A stretch of DNA of 64,000 nucleotides. It comes from Liolophura sinensis. Its lineage: Eukaryota; Mollusca; Polyplacophora; Chitonida; Chitonidae. How positions within the stretch are numbered: the stretch's first letter is position 1; the number at the start of each line of letters is the position of its first letter. Location: contig NC_088301.1 of NCBI RefSeq assembly GCF_032854445.1, forward strand, positions 1,986,001 through 2,050,000. The letters are read 5' to 3'. A program made the position numbers and the translations under genes. The notes below the pieces were generated by a model. It ran no database searches, had not been told where the DNA came from, and saw only the letters and a program-made list of their open reading frames with translations. Below are positions 46,989-58,800 of this stretch, piece by piece.

Positions 46989-47574
46989 CATAAAGGTGTG
47001 AAAGTAGGCGAAATGAGGCTAAACCGACGTGCAAAGCAAATTATTGACTTAATGCATTCGAGGGTACAAATTTTTACACGAGCTACAAATTATTTGGCAT
47101 CGATGGTAGGTGATTTTGTTTAATAAAAATTCTGTTCTTGTACTGACCGACGATGCATGTATTTAAACGCCCTATTTTTTTAGGCATAGTAGAAGGCAAT
47201 AATGTAAATGATATGATAAGTGATAGCGATAATAAAATAATCAAGAACCACTTTCCTCTTTTAGGGTGTCTGAAAACGGCGCGTGGTGTGCACACGGACG
47301 TTTCTGGCTTCAAAGTGTACTGTTCCTGGCACCGTGTGAGATCACCTGGGAGTTAACACGACAAAGGTCTCACGTGTATTTGCACGAGGATATGACAGAA
47401 TCGATATTCATCGATTACAATTGGGTTGTCTACCTTGTCGGCACTTTATACTGACTTTGTAAAAGAAGTGGGTATAAAAGACCTGACATGGCATGTCGGT
47501 GCTTTTACATAAATAGTACTTGGTCTTGAAAACAATGACATGAAGACTGGCTCCGTATCCGTGCTCAGCGAATG

Positions 47575-47882
47575 AAACTTTGCAGTCATATGACGGCGAG
47601 GAGGCATTGGGTGTGTGGACATATACTGTCGCTTTTTGTGCCAGGGCGAGTTCATGCTGCCAAAGTGCTTTTGTCACTAAAGTATCATGCGGAAGACACA
47701 AGCCATAATACCCTACCCATGATACTGAAGCCGGGCCAACCAGTCGTGTTCCCTTGCTCTAACCTGCTTAGCATCATGCGAGGCAGCAAGAGGTACCATT
47801 TTTAAAGTCTTTGGTATGACCCGACCCGGGTTTTATCCCGACTTCGAGGCGGACGTTCTAACCATTATGCCACCGAAGCCGT
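47575..47882 (-). mobile_element. SINE II copy, minus orientation
   Basis: Read on the minus strand, the tRNA-like head (GGTGGCATAATGGTTAGAAC, box-B-like GGGATAAAACCCGGGTCGGG) is followed by AAGACTTTAAAAATGGTACC, GAGCAAGGGAACACGACTGG and TTGGCAGCATGAACTCGCCC. It lacks the usual CACT-rich tail. Small frames here are SINE-derived. Confidence 0.8.
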
Positions 47883-48959
47883 CCGAGTTTAACGTATGTG
47901 ATTGTCTCATATATGCGTTGTCACTGCTTGAATGTTTACCGGAACCACAAATAATCCGCAGATGCCCAGTGAAATTATATTTCTCTATAATATCACAAAA
48001 AGAAAGTCTAGGAAAACTCTTCAGGAATGCACTATGCAAATGTAATGATACAAGCAAACCCTCTTGTCCAAAATTTGACACCGGATTTTACAGCCATTTG
48101 TTGGTATTTACATATATGTTAATGACATGTAAGTAGCATAGACACAAAGAACAATGTGAGGTGACGTATATATCCTGTACATACAAATATGTCCTATCGC
48201 AATTGAGGAGTTTACAACCATGTGCTTTTTAGCTCCCGTGTATGTCAAGCTTAAAATAGACAAATAACAGCTATCATAAAATCGCATTTGCCTTATACGA
48301 TTTCCTGCATTTTACGTACGTAGAATTACGGATCTGTTTCAATACTTCAAACGCTTTTCAACTACTTTTAATTTGTAAAGTTCAGCAGCACATTAAACCA
48401 CAAGCTTATCTGGAAGATAATCCATGTTGTGATGAACTACAGAGATTGGGACCGAAAGGAGTTAGACTCTAGTTACAATGCATTACGTAAAATTTCTAGT
48501 AAAAGCACATTTGTCTCCGGCCGGTGTCTGTCAGACTGGCCGCATTGTCAGTGTCCAAGTGGTTTTACCAGCGGACATTTGTACATGAGTTGACATAGGC
48601 CATGCACCATTTTATGCATGTTGGCATCTAGCTAAGACCTGTGATGAAAAGTTGTCAAGTTGAAGGCTTCCAGATAAAACGTGGATAGGTTAAGGCCATA
48701 TATGTAGCTGCCTGTTCCAATCAAAGTAAAAAGAACTTCTATGTTATTATGTAGACACTATACACCCAAAAGTAGTATCACCTAACGCCTATATTGAAAA
48801 GTAGTGTCGGCTTAAACCGAAGAGTAACGTTGGCCTACACCGAAAAGTAGCTTTGGACTATATTGACCTTGTATTTGACGGATGCACGGTAAGCAATTCA
48901 ATCCTTCTGCCTCAGATTTCTTGTCTTTCCGACGTACATGTATGTATATATGTATTCTT
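47883..48959. other. Spacer with small degenerate repeat
   Basis: AT-rich sequence. Between about 48758 and 48865, three to four rough copies of a 34-bp unit (CACCGAAAAGTAGCTTTGGA) occur. No gene seen. Confidence 0.5.
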
Positions 48960-49262
48960 GAGGTTTAACGTCGTACTTTTCGGACATATGGCGACCAGGG
49001 CTCATCATTGTGTCCTCTTGTGATAGGGCGATTGCATGCCGCCAAAGTGCTGTCGTCACTGAAGTATCATGCCACTTGACATGACACCCCACCCATTCAC
49101 ATTATACTGACACCAGTCATGTTTTCCTGCTCTAATCTCTCAGTGCTAAGCGAGGCAGCAGCAACTGTTATTTTTAAAGTCTTTGGTATGACCAGACCCG
49201 GGTTTGATCCCGAGGTCTCCCGACTTCGAGACAGACGCCCAAACCATTAGGCAACCGAAACG
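48960..49262 (-). mobile_element. SINE II copy, minus orientation
   Basis: On the minus strand: head GGTTGCCTAATGGTTTGGGC with box-B-like GGGATCAAACCCGGGTC, then CTCGCTTAGCACTGAG, GTGACGACAGCACTTTGGCG, and a 3' end AAAAGTACGACGTTAAACC. Same family and orientation as the copy at 47575. Confidence 0.82.
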
Positions 49263-49526
49263 ATATCTCTTTCCTACGTGTTATTTCATAGGCCAATTAA
49301 TAAGTAGCGCCGCATAGGTTATATCTATATATTGGCGATGTAAAGCGCAGCTGTAGTAAGCTGAGCAGTAGTCTAAGTGAAGACGTGCAAGCATAAAATC
49401 GATGGTCAAGGCGGACATAACATGTTGGCAAATATGGGACTGTATTAAATGTTGGAATTCAATGTGCAAGGCTTCCATGCAAGCAGTACTCTCGCTAATA
49501 TTTTGTTTTCAAAAACATTTGGGTGC

Positions 49527-49641
49527 TTGGTTGCCTAGTGGTTAGTGTGTTAGCACAGAACAGTGACTTGGAAGCCTCCGACCAATGCGGTTACCGTCGT
49601 ATAAGTGAAATATACTTGAAACACCAATCCAATAAATGAAT
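49527..49641 (+). mobile_element. SINE I copy with internal deletion
   Basis: Head GGTTGCCTAGTGGTTAGTGT is joined to the 3' end GTATAAGTGAAATATACTTG, AAACACCAATCCAATAAATG, with the central region and box B missing. Confidence 0.7.
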
Positions 49642-50764
49642 CAAAAGCCTTCTCCAGACTGAAATCAATACCATATTAAGAGTTGTCGTTGATGGATTGG
49701 TTGATTACTCACCACGTGTCAGATAGTACTTAATCACGTGGTCTTCATTTAATCGGAATAGGAAACTTGATAGTTTTTAATGATGGCTTCGTTAGGGGTG
49801 AGAATATATCGACTGACACACGACTGTATGACCATGGACGATTGTACCACATACACGGTTAGGGTCGGAGCAGTTTACTATCAGCTATAAGTGATATTAA
49901 TAATTAACAAGACATTATCTTGAACTAAATATGCCACCTATAACATTTACAAAGAAGTGACACCACATTTGTATTTTTTTTAGCCAGGAAGGTCGTTTTG
50001 TACAAAACCACATACAATCGTGAAGATCGATTTGGTTCAATACGTAGCCGATCAGATGCTAAGTGTCTCTGACCTCGTCACGCAGCAACCCTTCGATGAA
50101 TTGAAAAGGACAGGATGATTGGAACAAAAACAGTGGATTGTATCTAGTTGAAAACATACATGAATATAACACTTTCTGGTCACCAGCATTTCATCTATAT
50201 TAATACGTTTTAAAACAACATACCACATTTATTATCAGAAAAAACTCTATTTCTGTTCAGGTTATAGAGGTAACTTTCCACCACACATTAGATTGCTGCA
50301 AGTAAAGTGATCATTTGTCATAATGCGCCTTTGATATTAAGCCGAGGATCACATAAGTTTTAAGAAACATTTTATTTCATATAAAATAATAAACGGAATA
50401 TTTTGAATACCAAAATATTGTCATCGTGAAAGGTAGAAAATATACGTTCAGCACAACACGCCATGCAAACAATGCATGTAGCATTGTAAATGTTCATGTG
50501 AAAACTTACCGTTACACCGAAACTTATACTAATGGAAACAGTATTGTTATACATGTAAACAGTAATGGCTCGAGACACCATTGCTTATATACAGTATTGG
50601 TTATACACATCACTGATTATATATAGAAATGGTTATAGATGCGATCGGTATATGCAATACTAGCTTTATTCAGTACTGGATACACAAAGTTTGGGGTATA
50701 GACAGTATTTGTCACAGGCACCAATAGCTGTATATACTATTGTTATACATGTAAACGATAATGG
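49642..50764. other. Spacer; AT-rich, TATAC-rich patch
   Basis: No gene seen. From about 50535 to 50760, loosely repeated ACAGTATTGGTTATACA-like motifs occur. Confidence 0.5.
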
Positions 50765-51010
50765 CTAGAGACTGTGGCCGAGGGGCTTAGCGCACTAGTG
50801 CGGCGCTATGACCCAGGAACCTCTCACCAATATGGTCTCGCTGTGAGTTCAAGTCCAGCTCATGCTCACTTCCTCTCCGGGAGTACGTGGGAAGGTTTGA
50901 CAGCAACCTGCAGACGGTTGTGCGTTTCCTTCGCTCATTGTCCGGTTTCCTCCCACCATAATGAGCACTGGCTATCAGCACCACTACATAAACCTTTGAG
51001 TTCACTGAAG
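50765..51010 (+). mobile_element. SINE I copy with well-preserved tRNA-like head
   Basis: The head shows A-box-like TGTGGCCGAGGGGCTTAGCG and B-box-like GAGTTCAAGTCC near 50838, typical of an internal RNA polymerase III promoter. Then come GAACCTCTCACCAATATGGT, GGTTGTGCGTTTCC and CCGGTTTCCTCCCACCATAA. The 3' tail is diverged. This is the best copy for judging the tRNA origin. Confidence 0.82.
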
Positions 51011-52198
51011 TAAATGATATGAGTGAAGGAAAGGAAACGCTATTGTTCAAACCAGACTTTCTGCAGTAAGCATTTACAGTCAATCGTGTCAGTTTGTTTT
51101 CATGTTAGGGTCTTTTAACAAGTATGCACTTGTTGATTGGATAGGGGTACACTGATATACATGTATAATGGTTAAAAAAGGCAGAATAGATCTATTGTCT
51201 GCATGGTATTTTTTTCTCTCTTATCCAGTCCTTGTACGCCATCGTATGTTTACATATCACTGACACAATGTACTTGGCGGGTTACTCCACTGCTTGTCTT
51301 CTCTATCACTGTAAGGCAAAGGCAGATTATGACAATATCTCAACAAACACGGGTTTCTGTAGATGACCTGTGGTTGTATGTGTATCTAGATATTTGTGTT
51401 TGCTAGATTCACGATAGCTTATTATAGGCACGAAAATCTTGTCAAGAATTTTGTATTTTTTAACCTAAGGACTGGGGATAATGTTTTTAAAGGAACTTGT
51501 TGATCACATTATTATATTTCACTCAATATGTATCGTTTTTAAGGCTAATCTATCCATTTTTTGTTGCAATGCATTCTCTGTTACATTGGAAAAATGAGTA
51601 GATAAATCACAATTATTTATTCTGCAGGCGGACATTTCAAGAGGTGTGGGGGTGGTTCTGGACACGCGACATACATTGATCTGACCTGGGCAATAGTTCA
51701 AGGTAGTGATAAACCGGGCGAGTAATGGATCATTGAAGGTACATCACCATTGCAAAACAGCAATTTGGAGAGGGGTAGTCTCCCTTGAAAATTTTGCATC
51801 GATAATAACGAAACTTTTCATGGAATTGATCAAAAAAAATTCTATCATTAGGCCGCAGAGATATGTGATCTCAGTATGTATCACCACCACTAAATGGTGT
51901 GGATTTATAAGGGGAGATGTAATGCGTCTGTGCGCATAAACACGTAAGTAGTACATAAGCACTTCAACGCCAGAACACAAATGGTAGTGATTTTGTTACA
52001 GCCGTCAGAGTTTCCCATTCCTCACCGAGGGGGATCGACTATAGGTGCCTGAAAACGATAAGTGGATATTATTGTAAGTTGACGTGTTCAGATAAACGTT
52101 TTTCTGTTTTGAAAAGGAATTGGATGATTTGTCCATATAGTGTATAAAGTCATCAGGATAAATGTAATGTCTATAACGTCTAAATCTGCTCTGGAACA
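51011..52198. other. Spacer
   Basis: AT-rich DNA without recognised genes or repeats. Confidence 0.5.
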
Positions 52199-52426
52199 AT
52201 GCGCGAATCAGGGAAAATATGGAGTGCAGATCAGTTTGTTGAGCTATTGTCTATTGTGCTCTGTGTTCTCAGTACAATGCCTGTGCAATCATGTGATCTG
52301 CGTCGCCTCGACTTTAATTATGGGACGAAAAAGCTATTCTCTGTCAGACGACTGGAAGACAAAAGTCGCGTCGATAACTTTTCATGCGTTTTCCGAGGAC
52401 GTACCCTCGATGGTAGATGCTCGTGA
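52199..52426 (+). CDS. Possible secreted exon, PAN-like start
   Basis: A 75-codon frame with a plausible signal peptide (FVELLSIVLCVLSTMPVQS) followed by CDLRRLDFNYGTKKLFSVRR and NFSCVFRGRTLDGRCS before TGA. The spacing of Cys in SC...DGRC loosely recalls the first half of a PAN/Apple domain. No donor or continuing exon is evident, so it may be a broken relic or chance. It lies 430 bases upstream of LTD-C. Confidence 0.3.
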   Translation: MRESGKIWSADQFVELLSIVLCVLSTMPVQSCDLRRLDFNYGTKKLFSVRRLEDKSRVDNFSCVFRGRTLDGRCS

Positions 52427-52851
52427 CAACCAGCAAGCAGCCCTGGTGATAAACACCTTGATGCGTCAGGTCTATCAACCCCGCGCAGGGTAGATCATGT
52501 ATAGCTGTCGATCGGGGAACGTCAGAGAAAAGCAGACACAACACAGGCATCATTCAACTTGTTCCCCACCAACCTTATCACACAAAGCGGACGAATGATT
52601 AGTTGTTCTCTCGTGATATCTCATTAGGACGCGCCGATACTTTATTTTTTAAAATTTAACAACAAAAGAAGATTGGGTAACCATTTTGCCCTTTTTTGTT
52701 TGAGTCACTTTGAAGAGGACTACACTTCAATGGTGACCGCGTCTGGTAGACACGTGAAGCACGCCTGGCTGTCCACTAACCGTGTGTTTTTTCGAAAGTT
52801 GCATGTCAAGTTTTGTGGAGACCATCTATTTGGTCAGCCCCTCAGCTGGAC

Positions 52852-55800
52852 ATGTTGTTAGTTAAAAGTATAGCGTGGCTGTGGGCGGTGTTGGTGTCCC
52901 CAGGGTGCTTGGCGGACATTCTCATTAATGAAATCAACTCGGATAACCCTTATTCAGACAGTGCTGAGTTTGTGGAACTTTGGAATCCCGACGACTGTCG
53001 ACGATCCCTGGACGGATACACGCTCGTCTTGTTTAACGGTTTTGTATCCCCTCCTGCCACATACAACTACGTTGATCTGTCTGGGCGGTGTATAGAGAGC
53101 AGGGGATACTTCGTCATCGGCTCTACTGCAGTGTCACCAACACCGCATTTTGTAGCGTTTGGTCCAAACGCTCTCCAGAATGGCTTAGGCAAGGCGGATT
53201 CTGTCGCTCTGTACAAGAATTATCATGGTATGTTCTCTAATTAATCAATCAATGGAAACCATCAATTAATCCACGCCCACCTAAATCAGTTTTAGTATAA
53301 GCAAATAATTAATTAATTTCAAAAACGGATGTAACACATGTTGTGCAATCACAACATAAAATTAAGGCAGAGGTGTGGTTAATTTATCAAAATATCTACA
53401 CATCACTCCTATGTAAATATACATCGTAGCATCTTTCCTTTTATAAAAGGCACAAAGAAAAAACAAAGAAAGAAGTACAAAGGGTTACTTTATAGTTACA
53501 GTAATGAAATTTCAAGTTCAGCAACTGCTGGTAAAAGTTCACAAGGTGTTCTATGTCAGCACAGTTCGCTGCAGAGGTATCTCTGAATTATATGTTTATT
53601 TGCAGTACAGTATTTCTCTGTTGATTACTCACCGGGTATGCATTTCTTTATCATTCACTGACAATAAATCGATTTTAAACTGACTTAATAGTCTACCTGA
53701 CTAGATAAATGTTTAAACCTTACTCGGGCCCTAATTCGACAGAAATAGACAACTGCTCTCCTCTGTTATTACCGTTCCAGTCCGTTAAATTACAATGTTC
53801 ACTTCACAAAGTCCATCAAATGTTGGAGAGTTCCAACTCCTGGTCACAGTCAATAGGCTTGACGTCTGGACACACGTTCACTCCTGGTCACAGTCAATGG
53901 GCTTGACGCCTGGACACACGTCTACTCCTGGTCACAGTCAATGGGCTTGACGTCTGGACACACGTTCACTCGTGGTTACGGTCAATGGGCTTGACGTCTG
54001 GACACACGTCCACTCGTGGTCACAGTCAATGGGCTTGACGCCTGGACACACATCTACTCGTGGTTACGGTCAATGGGCTTGACGTCTGGACACACGTCAA
54101 CTCGTGGTCACAGTCAGTGGGCTTGACGTCGGGACCGAAGGTCTGGGATTGCCTTGTTCGAGGTTTGAAGTATTTCCGTTAAGTTTATTCAGTGTTAGAT
54201 CTTCTCGCACACCTTCTGAGCTGGACAGTGATTTTTACATGGGCCCTCGATATCGTCTTAGAACAATTCCGTCATCACGGGTAACCTCGTATGATCGGAC
54301 GTTCACCTTTCTATTTACCATGGTATGCTGCCACACTTTCTCGTGTGGCCTTATAGGCTGTATGCTGACATGATCTTGTAGGGGAGGTAACTTTCTCGCA
54401 GAGCGGTTGTAGAACTTTGTCTGTTTAACAAGTTTATGGTTCTTCTGTTCCTGAACATTTTGGGGAATTTTCGGTTGTAGAAGCTGTTTTGATGTCGGCA
54501 ATATGGTCTTCTTTTTCCTGCTGAAAAGGCGTTGAGCAGGAGTGAGTGAGGGAGTGCTTGGGGTTTAACGTCGTACTTAGCAATTTTTTATATGACGACG
54601 AAGGAATCCTTAATGTGCCTCCTTGTTGCAGGATGGATTTCTACCGCTCTTTTATCTAGTGCTGCTTCACTGAGACGCCTTACCGAAGGCAAGTAAACCG
54701 CCCCGCCCGAGCCATTATACTGATATTGGTCAACCAGTCGTTGCACTATCCCCTTCATGCTGAACGCCAAGCGAGGAAGTTACAACTTCCTTTTTTAAGG
54801 TCTTAGGTGTGACTCGAGCCAGGATTGACCCTGCATCTACCGCTCCCGAAGCGGACGCTATATCAGCTGTACTATCGGGGCCGTTCGCTGAGCAGAAGAG
54901 GAGTTAATGGCTTCTGTTGGTGTATTACGATAATCTAGCAGTGCTAGATAAGGATCCAATTTGGCAGAGGTGGCTTTTTTAATCAATCCGTTTGCTATTT
55001 TGACAGCAGATTCCGCCTTTCTGTTAAATTGCGCGCAGTCAGGAGAACTGGTGACATGTTGGAATTCATAACATCAAAGTCGGCGAAATCTTTGGAATTA
55101 AAAAGGAGAGCCATTGTCCGTAATAATGGTGTCTGGTATCCCATGCCTAGCAAAATGGCTTTTAAGTCTGCTGATTACCTGCTTTTCAATGCGGTCCGTA
55201 ATTTGGTCATCTTCAAAATAATCGCTGAAATACTCGACTGTAACTAGGTATTCTTTTTGGTTACATGTGAACAAATCGGCATTAAGCTTAGACCAAGGAC
55301 GTTCAATATCCAGTTTCGTTCAGTCGATGTAAGTGCTCTTTCTGTAGTCTTTTTCTGGAACGTGTTATAGGTTTCACCTTTGGAAATGGCATCGAATATT
55401 ACAGAGTTCATGTTAGGCCAATTGTCCCGTGCCGTTCGTCTGCAGGATTCAATGTCAGTGTGAGAATGATGAATTACGTTGAGGTTAGGATCTTCAAGCG
55501 TTAGGATATCTACTTTGTGATAGGGTTCTCCGGCATTTGATAGATATGCTCTAAATAAAGTGTCGGCGATGTGCATCTCAACGATAACAAAATTCTCTGA
55601 AGATGTTTTGGGACAGTCGGCAGTTTTGGCTTTTTCTGGATGGATTCTAGAGGCTTATGGTCAGACTGAACTACAACATGGCGTCCATACTGGTTGGATT
55701 CAGTGAAACCAAGTAATATGCTCAACAGCTTTTATCGCTCTGAGCATAGTTTCCTTCCGTCGATGTAAGGGCTCTGCTTTCGTATGAGACGGTGTTTCCT

Positions 55801-58800
55801 CCTTGACGGAGCGTAACACCAAGCCCGGTTTCCGAAGCATCGATTTGTAGTGTTATGTCATACTTGAGAACTGGGGCTTCCGTGATGGCTTTCTGGAATA
55901 CGACGAAAGATTTGTCGTGGTTAGCACCCCATGACCACTCCACATCACGCTTAGTCAGTAGTCTGAAATGTTTACAATGGTCGGACAGCCCTTTCACAAA
56001 CTTGGAAAAATTTTGGATGTCACTTGGTTTAGGCATCTTCAGAGTAGCTTTAACATTCTTCGGGTCCGGTTTGAGACCTTCTGACGAACGCACATGTCCA
56101 TTAAATGACACCTTTTGTTTGTCAGGGTTAATACGAATGTTCTTCTGTCTACATCTCTCCATGCGTTTGACCAACTGCTTGTCATGGTTTTCATTGGCTT
56201 CCTCACACGTTGATCTTTCGCCGGTAACAAGAAGATCGTCCGCCATCTGAAACGTTCCAGGCAGCTTTTTGAGGACTTCATTCCGGCAATGTTGGAAACC
56301 TTCCATTGGCGGCGAGATATGAAAAGGAAGGCGCAGCCATCTGTATCGGCCGTATGGTGTTCCAAAGGTTGTGAGGTAACTCGATTCTTCTTCCAGAGTA
56401 TATGCCAGTATCCGTTTCTATGGTTGCACTTTGAACAAAGCTTGGCATTTGTAAGTTCAGGTAGTTTGTCTTCCTGAACGGACAGGGGTAGTGCCTTCTT
56501 TTCAGCTCTATGTTAAGTGGCTTGGGGTTAATGCATATCCTTAGTTTTCCACTTGGTTTTTTGACGATAACCAGACTTGACACCTACTCGGTTGGTGTGC
56601 TGACAGGAGTTATTACATTGAGAATCTCAAGAGGGGTCCAGTTCAGCTTTCAGTTCCTTCCTGAATGCGTGTAGAATCCTCCATAAGGGGCTAACAGTCT
56701 GCTCAATTTCCAGTTTCTGTTTGTGTTTGAACTGACCTACTTCTCCATAAAATACATCTTTGAAGTTTGTCAGAATGTCTTCTTTCGCCAGTCCTTGTTT
56801 AGATGGGTTGGGTTAAACTACATCGGGCTGTTTATCCTTGTTGATTTCAAGGATGTTTTCATACATAACTTTCAATAACTTCATTTGTTGTGTTGATTGA
56901 TATCCAATCAAAGGTTCTCGGCGATCCAGTACAACAACGAAGTCGTCTCTTTATTTCTTATAGTTCTTTGGGATGACAAGATCTAGCCTGGCTCTCTGGA
57001 GTGCTGCAATATTCTTAGAATTTTACATTTTAAGTTTCACATCACATTTGCGAATTTCAGCATACTGAGGAAGATCGTGCTGAGAAATTACATTACATGA
57101 GTCGACCTGGAACCATTTGGCTTCGCCGTCCACTTGAAGAGCTGTAAAGATCTTAGATAGGAGAGGAGAGTCCCATTTGGTTAACATGCTCTTCCGTAGC
57201 AAGTTATACCGTCATGAGATCTTCAGCAGAGTCAGACTGAGAATAGTCAGATTCCTCAAAGCATGTGTCAGCTTCGTAGACTCTGTATTTTCCAGATTGT
57301 CCCCTGTTCGGGCATTTAGATGAGAAATGAGAGAGTTTGCCATAGTCGTTACAAGTTTTCCCATACGCCAGGCAGTTTTGTCTTGTAGATAGATGTTTCA
57401 GGCCACAGAACCTGCAATTATACTTCAGTGGAGCAGACGACTTGTGTTTACTGGAATCATTTTTTCACCGACTGTTTGTGAGAATGTAGACGTCCACGAG
57501 GCTTATAGGTTGATTTCTTTAGGTAAGAGATATCCTTGTGGTTTCCAGTCATTGCTTTGATCTAGGCAGCAGTCGATTCGACAGCTTTGACTACATCCTT
57601 GCCCTTTTTGTGAGTCAGTTCAGATTCGTGTAAGAGCTTCTTTCTTACACCGTTGCATGGCATGCCACACACAATTCTGTTCCTGATCAGTTCGTCGTGC
57701 AGATCACGAAAGTTACAAGTACGTGCTAGAGCTGTGAGTTTAGTATCATTAGTATCACAAGTGTCAGTAGTTATCGTTTCCCCATGCACAGCGTGTTTGA
57801 ACACATACCGTTCATAAATGACACTGGTTTCTCTTAAGCAATGTCTTTCCATGAGCCTTAGAATAGTATCCATGTCCTGGCGAGCGTCCTCGTTTTCAAA
57901 GGGTAAACCATTAAAAACTTCTAATGCGTCAGGACAAATGCAGCAGTGTTGCAACACTAGATTAATAACAATTTCGTCCCGTAGTTGTCTCTACATCTTC
58001 CAGTTATGAACCTGAATTACCAGTCTGTCATTTGATCTGCTTCGAACGCAATTATGCGTTTTCTTTGATTATGAGATGACCATATTCCTCTGAAATAACG
58101 TTTGTCAAAATTACCGACACAGTGTATGTCTAGACGTCAACTTAAATGACTTAAAAGATCTTAGGGTTTCAACGAGTATGCCTGGCAAATGTTGTCACCC
58201 AGAATACTGCACTGTGTATGTAGGTCTGTTAACAACACATACAACTCCCCATTCATCACATCGTGGAGGTAAGTGTTAATAAAAGTCATATGAGGTAGGC
58301 AGATACATTTTGCCTACTATCTACACACCACTGCCTCATCGCTAGACAGCATATGCTGAGATTAGTATGAAGTTGTTAATTGTAACGCCTTCTCCCATTT
58401 TAGAAACTAATTGACTAATCGCTTACATTAACACTGACTCAGGTTAGAGCGGGTCTTATGTTTATGGAAAATGACCTAGAAACAACGGAAGCCTAGATGA
58501 CATTCGTTGGTAATATAAATCTGGTGTGACCGGAAGAAACTTTGCGTCACACACACATGGCTAACCTTTACCCTATATATCAGTTATATTCGTCATGTTA
58601 CTCATGAACTTGTTATTCTTGTAGGCGGTCTATCTTTTTGAGCTCCAAAGTAGCGCTAAATTTTCTTTTGTCTCACTTTAAATATGCCCATGTGCCTTCC
58701 ATTTTATACCAGCTACAGTATGCCGAATCGCCGTGTTTGCATTTTTGTAACTGCTATAATCAGCAAACACTTTTGACATATGTTTACATCAGGTAAAGTA

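Larger units (their letters stand above)
54235..58030 (-). mobile_element. Degenerate Ty3/Gypsy retrotransposon, antisense in LTD-C intron
   Basis: Read on the minus strand the order is gag (about 57984-57562), zinc knuckles (about 57430-57300, CRFCGLKHLSTRQNC), protease remnant (about 57125), reverse transcriptase (about 56580-55830, with VKKPSGKLRICI and MADDLLV), RNase H (about 55830-55540, DASETGLGVTLRQGG and SDHKPLES), integrase core (about 55300-55080, DLFTCNQKEYLVTVEYFSDY, ITDNGSPF), and the integrase C-terminal end (54530-54235). This order is that of Gypsy elements. Stops and frameshifts occur throughout, and no LTRs were recognised at either side, so it is an old dead copy. Integrase is interrupted by a SINE II. 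Confidence 0.85.

Noticed and set aside
50765-50860. tRNA gene
   Set aside because: A and B box-like motifs are present, but the sequence continues into a SINE body and is repeated elsewhere; no sound cloverleaf was seen.
52140-52493. 117-codon + strand frame
   Set aside because: Lacks recognisable motifs and overlaps the more protein-like frame at 52199-52426.
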